A stretch of 64,000 nt of DNA from Taxillus chinensis (GCA_023512835.1 CM042087.1:46792249-46856248); one strand, 5' to 3'; positions 25,288 to 38,719 are shown, numbered from the stretch's first letter. Numbers and translations are program-made. Notes: generated by a model from the letters alone, not told the origin.

Positions 25288-28200
25288 ATGGCGAGAGGTT
25301 CGAAGAAGGGCGGCGATAATGTCGGCGCGCCGTCGTCGGAGGCAAATCCGGATGCCGCTGAACGATCGAGACTCAAGAAGATGGCTCTGACCAGCAAAAA
25401 CATGTTGTCGGAGACCGCGGCGAAGGCGTTATCGCCGCTGAGCCCTTCGAAGACCGTCCTTAAGCACCGCGGCAAGGACATCCTCAAGAAGTCCCAGCGA
25501 AAGAACCGCTACCTCTTCTCCTTTCCGGGCCTTCTCGCCCCCCTCACCGGCGGAAAAATCGGCGACCTCGCCAATTTGGGAACCAAAAACCCCATTCTCT
25601 ACCTTCATTTCCCTCAGGTCTGTGACTGTCTCCCTCCATCCCATTTTTTTCTTACTCGATCGATTCTGTTTCTAGGGCCATTCGTATCATTATATATATA
25701 TATATACATTGGATTTTGATAGGGTCAAATGAAGTTGTTTGGGACTATTGTTTACCCGAAGAACAGGTATCTCACACTTCAATTTTCCAGAGGTGGGAAG
25801 AATGTAATGTGTGAGGACTACTTTGATAACATGGTTGGTCCGTTTGCTTTTCAAGTGCATCATACTGTATTTCAACTTTCAAAGCCTTCACGCGCACACA
25901 CCCTCGTATTGTACATATTGTAGTCAATGTAGTGGAGCTCTGTATATATACATCAATCCGCGGGGCTTCATTTGATTCATCGATTTAAAAATAAAAAATA
26001 AAAAATCTTCACTTATTATTATTTTTTGGTGACGTGGGTCTTCGGCCAGAATGCACCTAGACTAATCCCACAACCCCTCTGCCATTTTAAGTACCCAGTC
26101 ACCCAGCGGAACTTTTAAAATGTACCTGTATAACTGTAAGCTGTAGTTATCCTTGGGTAATACTTGGTTATGGTAGATCTTCCCAAGGAATGCTTTCTAG
26201 TTTATATTATCAGTTTGCAAATTAAGGTTTCAGTAGGTTTAGCTTTTCAGCCAAGAAAAAAAGGAGCTAAATACCGAACTCACCTAATTAGGGCCATTCT
26301 TTCGATAATATTTTTCAGTGAAAATATAATATTTTGCTACCGCATCTAAGTATCTAATAAATTAGGCAAGATGCCTTAGTGTTCATTGACAAACAGCGGG
26401 TTTTTGGTTTAAGAACGAGAAGATGTTGACTGTTATTTACAGTTGGATGTAGTTTTTTTTTTTAAATAATAATTTGTTGATTAAAGGTTTGTGGCTGCCC
26501 GGCACAATATAATATTCTACATTCAAACATTGTTTTTGGCATCTTTAAGTACCAATCCTTATTTTTCTGTTCTGTCAATTTGGTTTTGGCAACCTTGCAT
26601 GCATATTTGTTCGTAATAGAATTTTTCGTTCATTCTTTCTAGGCGGGTGCTGTAAATTTTATGCATGCAACTGTATAATTTTTTGTTGTTTTTACCCTTT
26701 TCCGAGTCTGAGTTTGTAGGACTTTTTGATGCTTCATATTTTCTGCCTTCTCTCTTTCATAGATTGTATTTTCTGAGGCATGGTGGATTGGGAGAAAGGA
26801 GGAAAATCCTGATGAGACTCGCCTTGAGTTTCCTAGGGAACTGATTGAGGTTAGTCTCACTGAAATATGGCTTGCCAGATGTTTATGCTATAGTTCTTGA
26901 ATGTTGACACTGAGAAAGCTTTCCACGGTTCTCCTTAATCATTTATCCTTTCTAGGGACAAAACGTCGAATATGACTTTAAAGGTGGTGCAGGTGCAACT
27001 CCTGGAATTGAGCTAGCTAGTAATAAATCTGTAACAAAACATGTTGAACAAGAGTCTCCAAATGTTGACCTAGAAGATGATTTTTCCAATGATGAACTGA
27101 GTTTGAACAATATGGAGGCAACACCAGTTCGGCATTCTTTGAGAACTGCTGGGAAGAAATTCAAGTACTAATCTTGCTATTTTGTTCAATTTGATATATG
27201 CTTAATATGTCATTGGTATCGATTTTTTTGATTTTGGAACTCTGTGTACATTTTTGCCGTCAAAGATTAATTTAAGTGTGATTGATTAATTTGATGTGCA
27301 AAAGAATTGCACGTCAAATGCATTTATTGATTTCAATAATTTGATATTGTAATAATGCTCTGGTTAATAATTTTATGCCTCATTTTTGTTGATTTAATCA
27401 AGTCTAATACTTGCATAATAACCTTCTACTATACTTGTTCGTCCTGTCCAATTAAATTGTAGTTTTGTTTTTGTTATTTAAATGTTTAGAGGTCAAATAA
27501 CTCAAACCTTTTCTTGGTTCAGTTTTGCAGATGGCTCTTTGACAGATGATTCTGTTGATGATGAGGATGACATACCTGAAGGAGAAGAAAGCAAAGCTGT
27601 TGTAAATGTATAGCTTATTTCTTTCAATATTTTGGTTAGTTAGTGTTGTTTGATACTCCCTCCATCCTTGTTTGATTTCCCCCTTTGTTTTTTAAATGCA
27701 AATGAACTTTTCTCTAAACTTACCCCGAATTAGCATTAAATAATGAATAGTAGTGTGTTAAATTTTATGTTTTCCCAATATTAATCTATTTTTCACTATA
27801 AATGTATTCATAAGGAAATAGGTAACCAAAATTAAAGAAGAGTAATATTGGAAATTGTTAGAAGATCAGACCAAAACAGAATAAGGATTGGCGACTGATC
27901 GGTCGCTAGTAAGTCGATAGGTGTCTGGATAGGTGATTGCTGGGTTTGAGCTGTTTCCAATAGGCCGACAGCCAATGGGACAAGCAACTAGTGGAGTTTG
28001 AGCAGTTGCCAATAAGCCTACAGTTTGACTGGCCTTACTAGAGCAGGCGAATGCTGCAATGAGAATTCATTTCCTTATTTCATTTTATTTTGAAAGTGTG
28101 ATATAACCTCTATATAATAAATTTCTATTCACCCACTAGGATTAACTCTCTGTCTCCTCTCTCCCTCTCTCTCAACTCTCTTTTCATGGTATTGGAGCCT

Positions 28201-31200
28201 AGAGTTTACCCTTTGGTTTGATAAGTCCTCACTTCTTCATTTTTTTTTTGTCTTTTCTTCTCTTTATGGACACACAACACTATAGTACATGAAATGCTCA
28301 TTCAGAGAATGTGTTGATTATCAATTGTCCTCCTTGAGGTGTGAACAAGTGTGCCTTTTTCTTAAAAAATGACAAATCCAGTACATAAAGCTCCTGTGAG
28401 TGGCGGGGTCTGGGAAGGGCCAAATGGATGCAGCCGTCCCTCACAATTAATTGCGAGGCTTGTATGCAATTTGAACCCGAGGTGTTGAGGCAGTAACTTT
28501 ACGCAAAGGTTTGCCTTTAAGTGTGATTCTTTCTTATTTAACTTTATGAGGGGTTAAATGTGGTGTTTAAAATCACTTAAGGCAACCATTTCATTCAAAA
28601 GATGTTTGTCAAAGTTCAGGCATTATTTTATGAGTTGTGTGTGGTGTGTTTAGTGCCTAGTCCCAAAGGAATAGCTGGTAGTTGTGTGCTTTTTGATTGG
28701 TCTTCATCCCAACCTTGAGCTAGTGAGAATCTAATCCATTCTTTAGCACTCCCTCAAGTGGTCAATGGTTTCAGCAGGGTTTAACCATTGGAAGTCAGAC
28801 CTCATTTAGACAAAGGATGAGAGATTTTTCCTATGTACTTCTCAATACAATGGGGATGTACATTTGATTGAATTGTTTAATCATAAATCAATCTATTAAT
28901 AAATTTAAAATTAAATTTGAATTTAATTAATTTTTTTATCAATAAATTATTTGATTCATGATATGAGTTATGCGTGGCGAGAGTGAGAATTCAAAGTGTT
29001 GGGTCCTTAACCTCTTGCGCGAAGTCTCAAAGAACAATCTCATATCGGTCAGGGCAAACATTGATGTCATTCTAATGAGGATGCTCATGTGTAACTTGTC
29101 ACAATGCGTTTTAACGGGTCGCAGCTCGTTAGAAACAAATTCGTATGGGCTACGGCCCATGTATGAGCGCGTAAGTGCCAAAGCGGACAATATTTTGATA
29201 GTGAGTGTTTTAGCCAAAGTCCAAAAGAAATAATAAACCATGTAAATAATATTATTAGTTTAAATAATATTTGATTGAATAAAGTAATATTTGATAGTAG
29301 GTATTTGGGTCAATGTATTTTTCGATTAAGTAATATTTGATTGGATTGTCTAATCCTAAATTAATATATTAATAAATTTGAAATAAAATTTGAATTTAAT
29401 TAAATAATGTATTTCTTGATCTAGAAATATTTTATGGGTTCATTTAGTCTTAAAATAATCTATTAATAAATTTAAAACTAAATTTGAACATTATTAAGTT
29501 ATCTATTAACAAATAACTAGTATTAATTACATTGTTGTAATAGTAATATTTATAATTTTATATTAAAATATTATTAATATATTTATATTTTATAATTACA
29601 ATTATTTTTGAAATAAAAATATATACTCTTATAATTTATTATTATTATTGTTACTATTATTATTTATATGTTATTTTTAATTATATATAGTAATTACATA
29701 AGCATATTAAACAACAATCATATAGCTTAATAGTTAGGTTTTGCTATTGTTGAAAGTTATCATGGGTTTGAGTCTTTCCTAATCAATTTTTAAGGATTTC
29801 TCCTAGTTATGAGGCGGGGTGGGAACGCAAAATACCCACAGTATGAGGTAATGGGGCGGGGATGAGAAATACTTGCAGGTCTAGGAATTTTGTCGAGGTG
29901 GGGCATGCAATACCCATTCTCACCCCATACACCAAATAATTCAAAAAATCTTAGGAGTGGGTCCCTATGGGGACGAATCAAATTGCCATCTCTATTTGTC
30001 AGATTCAAATTGGATAGAAAGTCTACTTTTAGGCATGCATTATTTATAGGTGGTAATTTGGTGAATTAAAGAATTAAAGAAAATAATGTGGTTTTCTTTT
30101 ATAGTGCGGAATCTGAATATCATATTCTTCATTATGCTACTAAAGATTTCATGTGGCTACATATTCTTTTACATGACCTTAGTTTTGACCTTTAAAAGTA
30201 AGTGTTTTTTTTTATAATACATTTGCCATTGAACTGATTAAAGTAGTTAATAACTCAGTGTAGTATGATCAAACCAAACATATTTACCTTGACAGAAAGA
30301 AATTACATTAAGGATAAACTAACTTTCGATATAATTGAGATTTTTTACATTAAGAGAGTGGATCAACTAGTTGAATTATGTCATTTTTGGTATTTCTTTC
30401 CGCACAATATTATCGAAGTTAGTCATGTGTGATATTTATGTACCAATTTGAAGAGAGTTGGAATGAGTTGTATATTGGTTGTAATTAGCTGTTATAGGTT
30501 ACCTAAATAGGGTACTTATCTAATTTTGTCTTCTCAGTTTTGTTTATATATATATATATATGATTATATTTTCTTAATGAATATTAGTGAAAGAATTATT
30601 TTTTATATATACACGCTCACGTTAGCATGCACATTTCTGTCACACTCACTTAGTTTTTCTTTTCTTTTTTAAAATCTTAACACTCACTATCATATTATAA
30701 AGATGGTCTTATGACACTTATAAAAAAAAGATGGTCTTTTGACTGTTTTATGAAACCTTCCTTCAACTTAAGATTTATGTTACTATCACATAGTACCCTT
30801 GATGCATTTTCTTTGTATTCAAGTGTTTGACTCATGTTGGAGGAAAATATCTATCTCAAAGAAAATATGTGTTAGACTTACTAGAGGACACTTCATTATT
30901 TGTGGCTAAGCGCCCACTAGGGTTTGGTTGGATGACAGTCTCTAGAACTAGGTGTGATAGACCTGAGTTTAATTTCATTCAACCACCACTAGGGTTTTCT
31001 TTTTCCTGATGGTGTGATAGACCTGAGTTTAAGTGCCCACACCTCTGGGGGGGGGGGGGGTGTTTCGGTTTTGTGATGTTGGTAGGGCAAAAGCTCATGC
31101 CACAAGAAGGATAATTGCTCTTAGATGGTCGCTTAATGGGTAAGCTTAACTATCCTAGAATGAACCCAAATGTTCATTTATGCTGTGTGATAATGAACCA

Positions 31201-34200
31201 GCTGTGCGAATCGGAGACAACCCAATTTTTATGAGTGAACTAAGTGCATTGAAGTTAATTGTCATTTTGTTTGCATTGTAGAGATTCTCACTGCAATTCA
31301 TTTTAGCCATTTTCGCACCGGTGATCAGGCGACAGCTGTGATAACTGATAACAATTGTTTCCTTTGTTTTATTTATTTACAAACAGTAATATAACCTCTA
31401 TATAATAAAGTGCTGTTTTCCCATCTAGACATATTTTCTCTTGTCACAATTTCTCTCACGTTCTTCTCTTTTCTCTAAACTTTTTTTAGAAATCTGTGTA
31501 AAAAAAATATAAATTAGAAACTGAACAAGTAAATTTAAGAGACCAAAATGGTAAACAAGTACAACGAGGGAGCATTGGTTAAATGCGAGTCATGCTGTGG
31601 TTTAAAATGTTGATTTTGTAAGTACTTATTTTACCCTTTCTCCTGCTTTGCTTGTTGATTTCCAGGATGACATAGGAAGGAATCAATTTCCTGTAAAAAT
31701 GCAAGAATCTACTCCATCTGTAACCAAATCCAGTAAACTCTCTGAGTCCACAGCCGCCAAGTCAGTGGAACTCTCATGCAAGAAACGGGGTGCACTGGTT
31801 CAAGCGAACTTATCAACTATGTTTAAAATGGCAGAGAAAAAGGTAAGCTTGGAAAGGGGCTGCTAACAGTGAATAGTACCCGGTAGTTGCAAAGTAATAT
31901 GTTGAATTAGATTTAAATTTCTAAAACTAGTCTTCATGTTTTTACCGTTGCTTTATCTACCTTTGCCATTCACAGAATAGCTGACACATATATGCACTTT
32001 TGTGTGGACAACGCATTTCCAATTTTGTCCCAAAATTTGGGTTTGAACTCTGTAGTAGCTTGTAGTGTTAGCCATGCTCTCTGAAAAGCACAGAGAAGTT
32101 AATATTGCTTGTTTTTATGTTATGACTTCTGCATTTACTTGTAAGTTTCTCCAGTATGCAGAACACTGATTTTCTAAGAAAAACATTTCATTTTCAGGAG
32201 CAAAAAAGTATTAAAAATTCTACAATGCCAAAAGGTTGCTATTTTTTGTATTTAAATTTCTATTTACAAGATATGAGATTGGAATTACTTAAAGCAGTAA
32301 GAGCTATTAACTGTTTTTCAGCTTCTGGTGAGATGCACACTACTATGAATCGAAAAACTAATCAGGTGAAAGATAATTTCATTTCCATTTTCATTTTTTG
32401 GCCTTGTAAACTTAAATGTATGCACCATTATCGTCTCTTGTTGTCAATGCAATAACCAAATATGATTTGAGAGTTGTCTATATGTGCTCTTTTTTTTTTA
32501 ATTGTCTTAAACGTGTTTAGTTATGCATAATTCTTTTTATTGTAGGGTGAGAAATCAATGAAAAATACCAAAGTTGATGAAATAACATCCGGTCAGTGCA
32601 TTACTTTTATTTTATTTTTACCTTGTCTTTGTTAGGTGATGTTATGCATTTATTAAGCAATATTTTTTAATTAAGAATTTATGGGGGAATAAAATAGATC
32701 GTGATATAGTTTTTCTTTAGGAGGTCGAGGGCACAATTAAAATATACTCCTAGGCAATATATAATATATGATATTGTCATGTTCTGTTTTTGTTTGGGCT
32801 TATCATTGACTTTTAAAAAATGAATAAAAGAGTTCCCATTGTGATGGATTTTGAACAAACCTAAAAGTAATGAAAACGGGAAAAAATTGATTTTGGAGGT
32901 TGAAAAGATTTACACTGAACCAGATAAAAAATGAAATAGAAAATAAAAAAATAACTGAAAAATGTGATAACAAAAGATATAAATGGTTAGGGTATAGACA
33001 ACTTATTATCGCCATAAGTTAGTACCATAAACAACTTTAAATCTCATAAGTTGTTCATGGTGCTAACTTATGACCCATAAAATTTGACAAAAGAACACTT
33101 TAAATCTGCGGACGAGAAAATATGAATATGAATAGAGTTGTTCATGGTGCTAACTTCTAATTAAAAATAAGGCTGTGAAAGATGGATGGATGGTTAAGGT
33201 ATATAAATTATGACATTATGGTTTTTTATATTTTAAAACAATTTCAGATTAAAACATGATAATATCATAATATTTTTAGATAGTTTTTTGAATGGTATTT
33301 TTTTGAAGCAATAATTTGTAAATTTTTTGCAGCTAAAAAGATAAAGAAGGAGAATAGTTCCAATATTTAGTTTAATTCATGAAAAATACATTACAATTAC
33401 GAACAACAACCTAGAGCAGACAAATGATTAGTTAAAAATGTAGACTAGAGCTTTCTAAATATCTTGTAATTGATTCTATTTGGAGTAATTTCGTTTCAAG
33501 TTTAAATGTTTTGTAGTTGATTTCATAGAACATCGCCAATGGGTATTAGCTAAAGTTAAATTTAGGTTGTTATACTATTATTTTTGCTAATCTTGCTCCA
33601 ATGTTGCACTTTGATTATAATTTTTTCAATTTATTCTTATTTATGGAGATGTCATGTGCTTGGTATGAAGGGTAGGTTGAGGTTTTTAACGACTTGATTG
33701 TAAGAGTATGATATAAAGTTATAATTTTAATCAATTTTAATTTTAATTTTTGTTGAAGCTAAAATTATTGAAGATGCTCTTGTGAAGTACTTTCATTTAG
33801 ATTTTTTTTTTAAAATCTGATCTCTTAACGTATTTATGTACCTAAGAGGCCCTAGCAAGTCTAGCTTATAGTTTGATTTGTTGATATTTTCAGGTACAAA
33901 AACTACAAAAAAAGGAAAGCAACCTGAGGTATGGTCAATTTAGTTTCTGATTTAGGGGTTTTTCTTTTCTTCTTTATATATTATTTTTTGGTTCTTTGTT
34001 AATGTTGCACTACATGATTGAAACTAATTTTTCAGTTTTCCTCGATTTGTGACATGTGGATTGTTTATAACAAGTCCTGTGGAGTTGAGACTTTTTCATA
34101 GTCAATGATTTGGAATGGTGTTTACTGTTAACTTTAATGATTGATTTCTAGTGAACATTAAAATTTTAATTGTGGGCATCTATATTGTTTTAAACTGATA

Positions 34201-37200
34201 GGTGTGATTAACATGCACTATTTTGTGATCTTTCTTGTTGTATAATTATTATTGATTGCTTTATTTGGTTCCCAGATGGGTCTGTCTCGAAGCAGTTAAG
34301 CTAATATTTATTATGCCTTGTTTTATTTAATATCAATTTCAAGCCTATTTTGCTTTGCTTAATTATGAATACATTGTATTCTTAAAGCTACATTCACTCA
34401 AGTGTATAAAAGGAACATACAATTTGCTTGCCTGCTTTAACAAGTGTGCAGCAGAGAGCAGTCTACGCGGCCTGTTGACTGCTGGCGGATAAAATTTTTT
34501 TATGGCGACTGCCATAATTCGACCAGCTGATTGCCACTTGACAGAATGTATTTGATAGGTGATTGCCACGATCTAGCAATCACCTGCTACTGTGATTTAT
34601 AGGCTACAACCCATCCACTTTTGTAGAAACTTCTCGTAATTATAAATAAGTGCATACCCTACTTTGGGGGTGTATGTTTTCTCCCATATTTCTCTCTATC
34701 GCTGCTTTCTTCCTTGCTAACTCTCAAATTTCATGATATCCCGAACATCCATTTTAGAGGCAGTACATAAAAGTTTTAGGCAAAAAATTGGGGTAGATAA
34801 CTGACGATTAGTTCATTATATTTACTTAGTTTTAGGTGGATGGACAAGTTCCTAAAGCCACATATATGTAAAATAGTTATTCTTACAGTCCGTGTATCCA
34901 TGTCATTATTAGGCCTAGGCCCATGCAAACTTATGTTAGGCACCGGGCAAAAGGCTAGGTTTGTCACAATGTTAGAACTAGCAGTAGAATACTTCCTTTT
35001 ACAGTCTTTCGCTATATGTCCCTGCTGTCCACAACCCCAATGGGTTCTTGGCCTCTCTTGGCCAACCTATCACTTTACCCCACAAAATGATCTGCTCTCA
35101 ACGCCTGCCTCCTATCAGGATGAACTGAATTGTGCTCCTTGCGAGGCCTCTTTTGGCTAGACTCCGCTAATCTTCCCGGTCTTTGGATCTCATCTAATCT
35201 AAACCTCTTTTCAGCAATAGTCGCCTAGTTGGTTGCATCCTTATAGTTGGTTAACTCCATCACTTCCAGTCTAGTCCTCAGAGCTGGTCTCAATCTCTAA
35301 ATGAAGTCCTGCACCTCCAAGTATCATCATGTAGTACTCCCTCCATTGTACCTTCTGCACCGAACGGGATAAATACTCCTCGCAGAAGAGCTTCACAAAC
35401 ACTACCTAGTTCAACTGATTGCCCTAAATATCCCTCACCGATTCCCACCATCTGTGTGATTCACCCAACAAATAGTGGGTTGCCAAACAAATCCTAGCCT
35501 TGTCAGGCACTTGAATTATCTCGGAGATATCCTTAGTCCACCGGATTCAGTCCTTTACTGCCTCCGGTCTCGTATCATCCTCGAAGGTCCTAAGTACATA
35601 TTTTCGAAAATGGTTGGCTCAGTCTACATCTCTACGCTGGCTGTCATGGTGCTCAGCTGGTGCAAATCTTGCACCTATGGGCTGTTACGGCGTTTGCAGC
35701 TCCTCTTATATGACCTGAAACACATGTAAGTATTACGTTGATCGGGTGCCCTTTTACAATTTGTCAAGACTCATGGTATTAATTAACCACCTTTCACTGG
35801 CCTAAATCTACTAGATTCTGCACTGATATTAACTTATCATGCTCCCAAATTCCATAGACTCCTGTACTGGGAATGTGACTTTGCCGTGCTTGCATCCGAA
35901 GGGTCAAGAGATTTGATATAAGTATTAAGGGAGAATATACCGTGGTGCTATTTTAAATAATTTTGTACAATTATTCATCAGAGGTAGTCTTGTACTTTCT
36001 CATTAAAATATAATAACGAGAAATATCTCAATTAACAATCATTAATAATAAGAAAGTCATTACATCACAAGCGGTTCCCACAAGCAGTGGGTGATAACTG
36101 ATAAATAATGGGAACTGTTTGATGTGATTCCTTTGTTCCACCTTGTGGACTGGACAAAGTATCTTGTTCGGGAGGGGAGAGTAATGTTGGTCCATGCACA
36201 TGCAAACTTATGTTAGGTGTAAGGTAAGAGGGCGAGTTTGTCTTTTTATTTGGGGGTTAAGGGTTTTGGTTTATATAGGGCATAAGGGTTTGATTGAGGG
36301 TTATATTTTATTTGGACAATTCAACTCTGCCTCTCAAATAACAGACCAACTATTTTTATATTCCATATATCATCTATCAATAAAATTGCCCATTGTTTTG
36401 GTTCTTATCAGTCACATGGCAACAGGGGTTGTTGATTCCGGTATTTTAGATCATTTAAATGCAAGTTGTTTTGCCATTTTACCTGTGGCTTGGCTCCTAT
36501 TAATCCTCCACAACCTCAATGTACTCAGGAATGAGTTATTGTTGTGAAGAAAGCTCCAGCTCCCCTTCCACTTGATACAATTGGAATTGATTATATTGAC
36601 TCTGCCTCACGCTATTGTTGTTGAGCCAGTGTCCTCTCTAGTGGTGCCTACTCTTGTGTCAGGATTGTGGAGTCGGCCTGGCATTTCGATCCCTCCCCTA
36701 TCCTTGTTGTATAGGCCGCCACTGAAGGGAGTATGGGTTCTTCGGCTGAAGAGGATGTTTTTGAGGCTTTGGAAGTGGCTGATACTTGTTCTCCTGAAGT
36801 AATTTCTTGTGCCAATCTCCTTGATGTGGATGAGCTTGATCGGAACAAGAAGAAAAAAAACCGTTCTGGAAGAAGTTTTGTAATTTACTCGCTAGGATCT
36901 GACTGATGTATTTGTGGCTTTCGAGGAGTTTGATCTTCACATCACTCTTGCCCAGCTGTTTGAGGACAGGACAAAGAAGAATCGTGGCAAGGACAAATCC
37001 CATTGTATTTACACCTAATCTGCTCATGAATTGGTGGTTGTGTTTGGCCGACTGACTTGCTTATTGATCATTTTCTGTCACGTTTTTTTTTTGTGTTGTT
37101 GATGGGCTTTGTGCTTGTGTTGGTTGGTTGTTTTGAGTCGTTTATGACTTTTGTCTTGTAAACTAGTGCTTTTGTTTTTTACATCTTTTCCTTTTTTTGT

Positions 37201-38243
37201 GATTTAATTTACTTACCAAGAAAAAAAAAAGAATATTAGAATCTATTTTCCCTCTTCACATGTTAATACTATTATCGTGGCGACTGTGCCTTTGGCATTA
37301 TTCAAGGGAAGTGGGACATCCCATCTCATCTCATCTGTTCTCTATGCCCCAAACTTGCTGTTTAATTTGCTATCTTTCGGTCATTACAGGCAATTGAATT
37401 CCTCTGTTTCATTTTTTCCCTGATTGTTTTGTGTTTGAAGATGTTTTGACGAAGAAAACCCATTGCTAAAGGATTGTTAAAGCGGTGCGGTCTATGTTTT
37501 TGAGGCTACACCATTTTCAGTATCCTGTCCTATTTCCTGATCCCTCTTAAAGTTTAGTATCATCTCGATCGGCTCCTTAGTCTTGAGAAAATATATTCTC
37601 AGTGTAAACATGTCCTGAATATAAAATTTCTTAGTCTGCTAACTGCTAAGCGTCATTGTGTGGCTTGTCCATGTATTTATTGTCTGCTGTGTGCTGGCCG
37701 TGTTTGCTATATCCGTTTTGTTCTGATAATGCTGTATTGAGATCTGAGTATCTCCATTTATTTCAGGCTCATGGGATATGTAATTGTTCTCGTTGATTAT
37801 CACCTTTCATGTTTGTCATATAATTTTGGGCTATTTCACCATTAATGGGGGAAAAAAGAAAATTCCCTTTGTAATGCAGTTGCATGCGTGTTTTTAAAAC
37901 CAAATCAAGGATCTAAGGAATTTTTAATATTGGAGCAACCAAGCTGGGTTGCATCTTTAATTTCAGAAATAGAGTTAGTAGCACAGCTTGCGAATGTTGT
38001 TTTATAACATGTTTGCTTTGAATTTTTTTTTTTTTTATATTACAAAATCTCGTAGGTTGAAGATGATGACATTGAAGACTTCTCTAGCCCATCGCAGGTG
38101 TTCTTTCTAAATCAATTATGATGAACGTTGGAGTTGGTAGGAGTTTATTAATATTCTTTCTTTCTTCTTTGTTTTCAATTTTTGTTCAGGATCAGGATGA
38201 TGATGAAATTGACCAAAATAGTGATCAAGATTGGACCGCCTGA
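25288..38243 (+). CDS. RHL1: ROOT HAIRLESS 1 (RHL1), DNA topoisomerase VI complex subunit
   Basis: RHL1 is the plant DNA-binding partner of topoisomerase VI (with the SPO11-3/TOP6A and TOP6B subunits). It is needed for decatenation during endoreduplication and for root hair and trichome growth, and it acts in the nucleus. Exons are 25288-25617, 25723-25833, 26763-26849, 26956-27164, 27523-27601, 31666-31842, 32198-32234, 32322-32365, 32546-32591, 33894-33928, 38056-38097 and 38190-38243. All have GT-AG borders and all phases agree, giving 416 residues. Family hallmarks are 'LKHRGKDILKKSQRKNRYLF', 'FSFPGLLAPLTGGKIGDLA', 'FGTIVYPKNRYLTLQFSRGG', 'EDYFDNM' and 'VFSEAWWIGRKEENPDETRL', then acidic segments, 'LVQANLSTMFKMAEKK' and an acidic tail ending 'DQDWTA'. 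Introns 5 and 10 are each about 4.1 kb and transposon-filled. A 24-nt optional exon may exist at 33333-33356. Confidence 0.95.
27856..28186 (+). repeat. Probable copia-type LTR in RHL1 intron 5
   Basis: The segment begins TGTTAGAAGATC and ends ...TTTTCA. It has a TATA-like stretch near 28105-28125 and a pyrimidine-rich end. It is followed directly by TGGTATTGGAGCC (28187-28199), which is close to TGGTATCAGAGCC, the usual copia primer site for initiator Met tRNA. A similar TATA/pyrimidine block recurs at about 31390-31476, which could be the remnant of the other LTR. Little coding sequence survives between them. Confidence 0.6.
28187..31476 (+). mobile_element. Degraded retroelement body and other repeats in RHL1 intron 5
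   Basis: This is the interior between the probable LTR and a weaker copy of its last part (31390-31476, sharing 'ataacctctatataataaa'). I can follow no polyprotein, so the body is deleted or replaced. A segment at 28395-28500 ('ggcggggtctgggaagg..') resembles a phrase I have seen repeated in plant genomes. A G-rich block at 29810-29960, with several GGGGYGGGG-type phrases, looks like another repeat. I cannot assign families. Confidence 0.4.
31047..31060. repeat. Poly-G run (14 bases)
   Basis: Fourteen consecutive G on the plus strand inside RHL1 intron 5. Such runs are rare in AT-rich plant DNA. Confidence 0.95.
33333..33370 (+). other. RHL1: Candidate alternative RHL1 exon (24-nt cassette or terminal exon)
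   Basis: A TTTTTTGCAG acceptor at 33332 is followed by sequence that continues RHL1 exon 9 in phase. If spliced at the GT at 33357, it is a 24-nt cassette adding eight residues that include 'KKIKKEN', and it joins exon 10 in frame. The donor (A|GTTCCA) is weak. If unspliced, the frame ends with TAG at 33368-33370, giving a shorter protein that lacks the acidic tail. Confidence 0.4.
34950..35780 (-). mobile_element. Ty3/gypsy Gag fragment in RHL1 intron 10
   Basis: The minus strand, with stops, reads as a gypsy-type capsid. There is a stretch like 'KARICLATHYLLGESHRWWE' near 35500-35430. Then comes a block like 'VFVKLFCEEYLSRSVQKVQW', and near 35040-34995 a zinc-knuckle remnant, 'HWGCGQQGHIAKDCK'. 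Its first Cys is replaced by His. It is opposite to the host gene. I found no pol domains next to it. Confidence 0.72.
35930..37235. other. Mixed repeat debris in RHL1 intron 10
   Basis: The phrase 'catgcaaacttatgttagg' occurs at 34918-34940 and again at 36200-36220, suggesting LTR-like copies around the Gag fragment. From about 36560 to 37235 there is sequence ending in an A-rich tail (37220-37231), as at a retroposed 3' end. I cannot name the element. Confidence 0.35.
37280..37720 (+). mobile_element. Ty1/copia pre-integrase fragment in RHL1 intron 10
   Basis: Plus-strand translation reads 'VPLALFKGSGTSHLISSVLY', then 'APNLLFNLLSF', then 'SVSFFPDCFVFEDVLTKKT'. This is the block between protease and integrase in copia polyproteins (family: 'L..VLYVP.F..NLLSV..L' and 'V.FFPD.CVFQDL.TGK.IG'). 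It is broken by stops afterwards. It lies in the same orientation as RHL1. Confidence 0.75.
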
Positions 38244-38254
38244 TGGAAACAATG

Positions 38255-38715
38255 CCAACCAGTCCTGCATAACATATGGTCGTGAGAATAATGAGTTGAT
38301 TAATGTGATCAGGATCTTTTGCAAATGATTTACGGAGGGATAAAATGAAGTGAAAAAATGGCTCACGGTAAAGGTGCAATATAGTGGTAAAAATGAATCA
38401 TTTATGGTAGAAGCTGAAAGAAAAAGAAAAAAGAGAAAAATGTAAGTCAGACAAATACAATATAAGATGTTTAGTATGTTAAGCAAATTTCAAAATTAAT
38501 TTACTCGTCAATTTGCAACAATTTCCGTGGAAATTGGCTGTAATTTATAATGATAAAAGAAGCATAGTCGTAGATGTTGAAAAAGGTTTTTCTTGCTTTA
38601 TAACATCAACCAGTCCTGCATAACATGTCCTATTTTGTGGTCTTTTGTGAATGATTATGGGTGGGATAAAGTGAAAAAAAAGGGGTCTTGGTAAAGATGC
38701 AACATTGTGTTACTA
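38255..38715 (+). repeat. Imperfect direct duplication downstream of the RHL1 stop
   Basis: The phrase 'aaccagtcctgcataacat' occurs at about 38259 and again at about 38609. After each copy come related stretches: 'gataaaatgaagtgaaaaaatgg..' then '..ggtaaaggtgcaatatagtg', and 'gataaagtgaaaaaaaagggg..' then '..ggtaaagatgcaacattgtg'. The RHL1 3' UTR region has therefore been partly duplicated about 350 bp apart. Confidence 0.7.
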
Positions 38716-38719
38716 CCAC

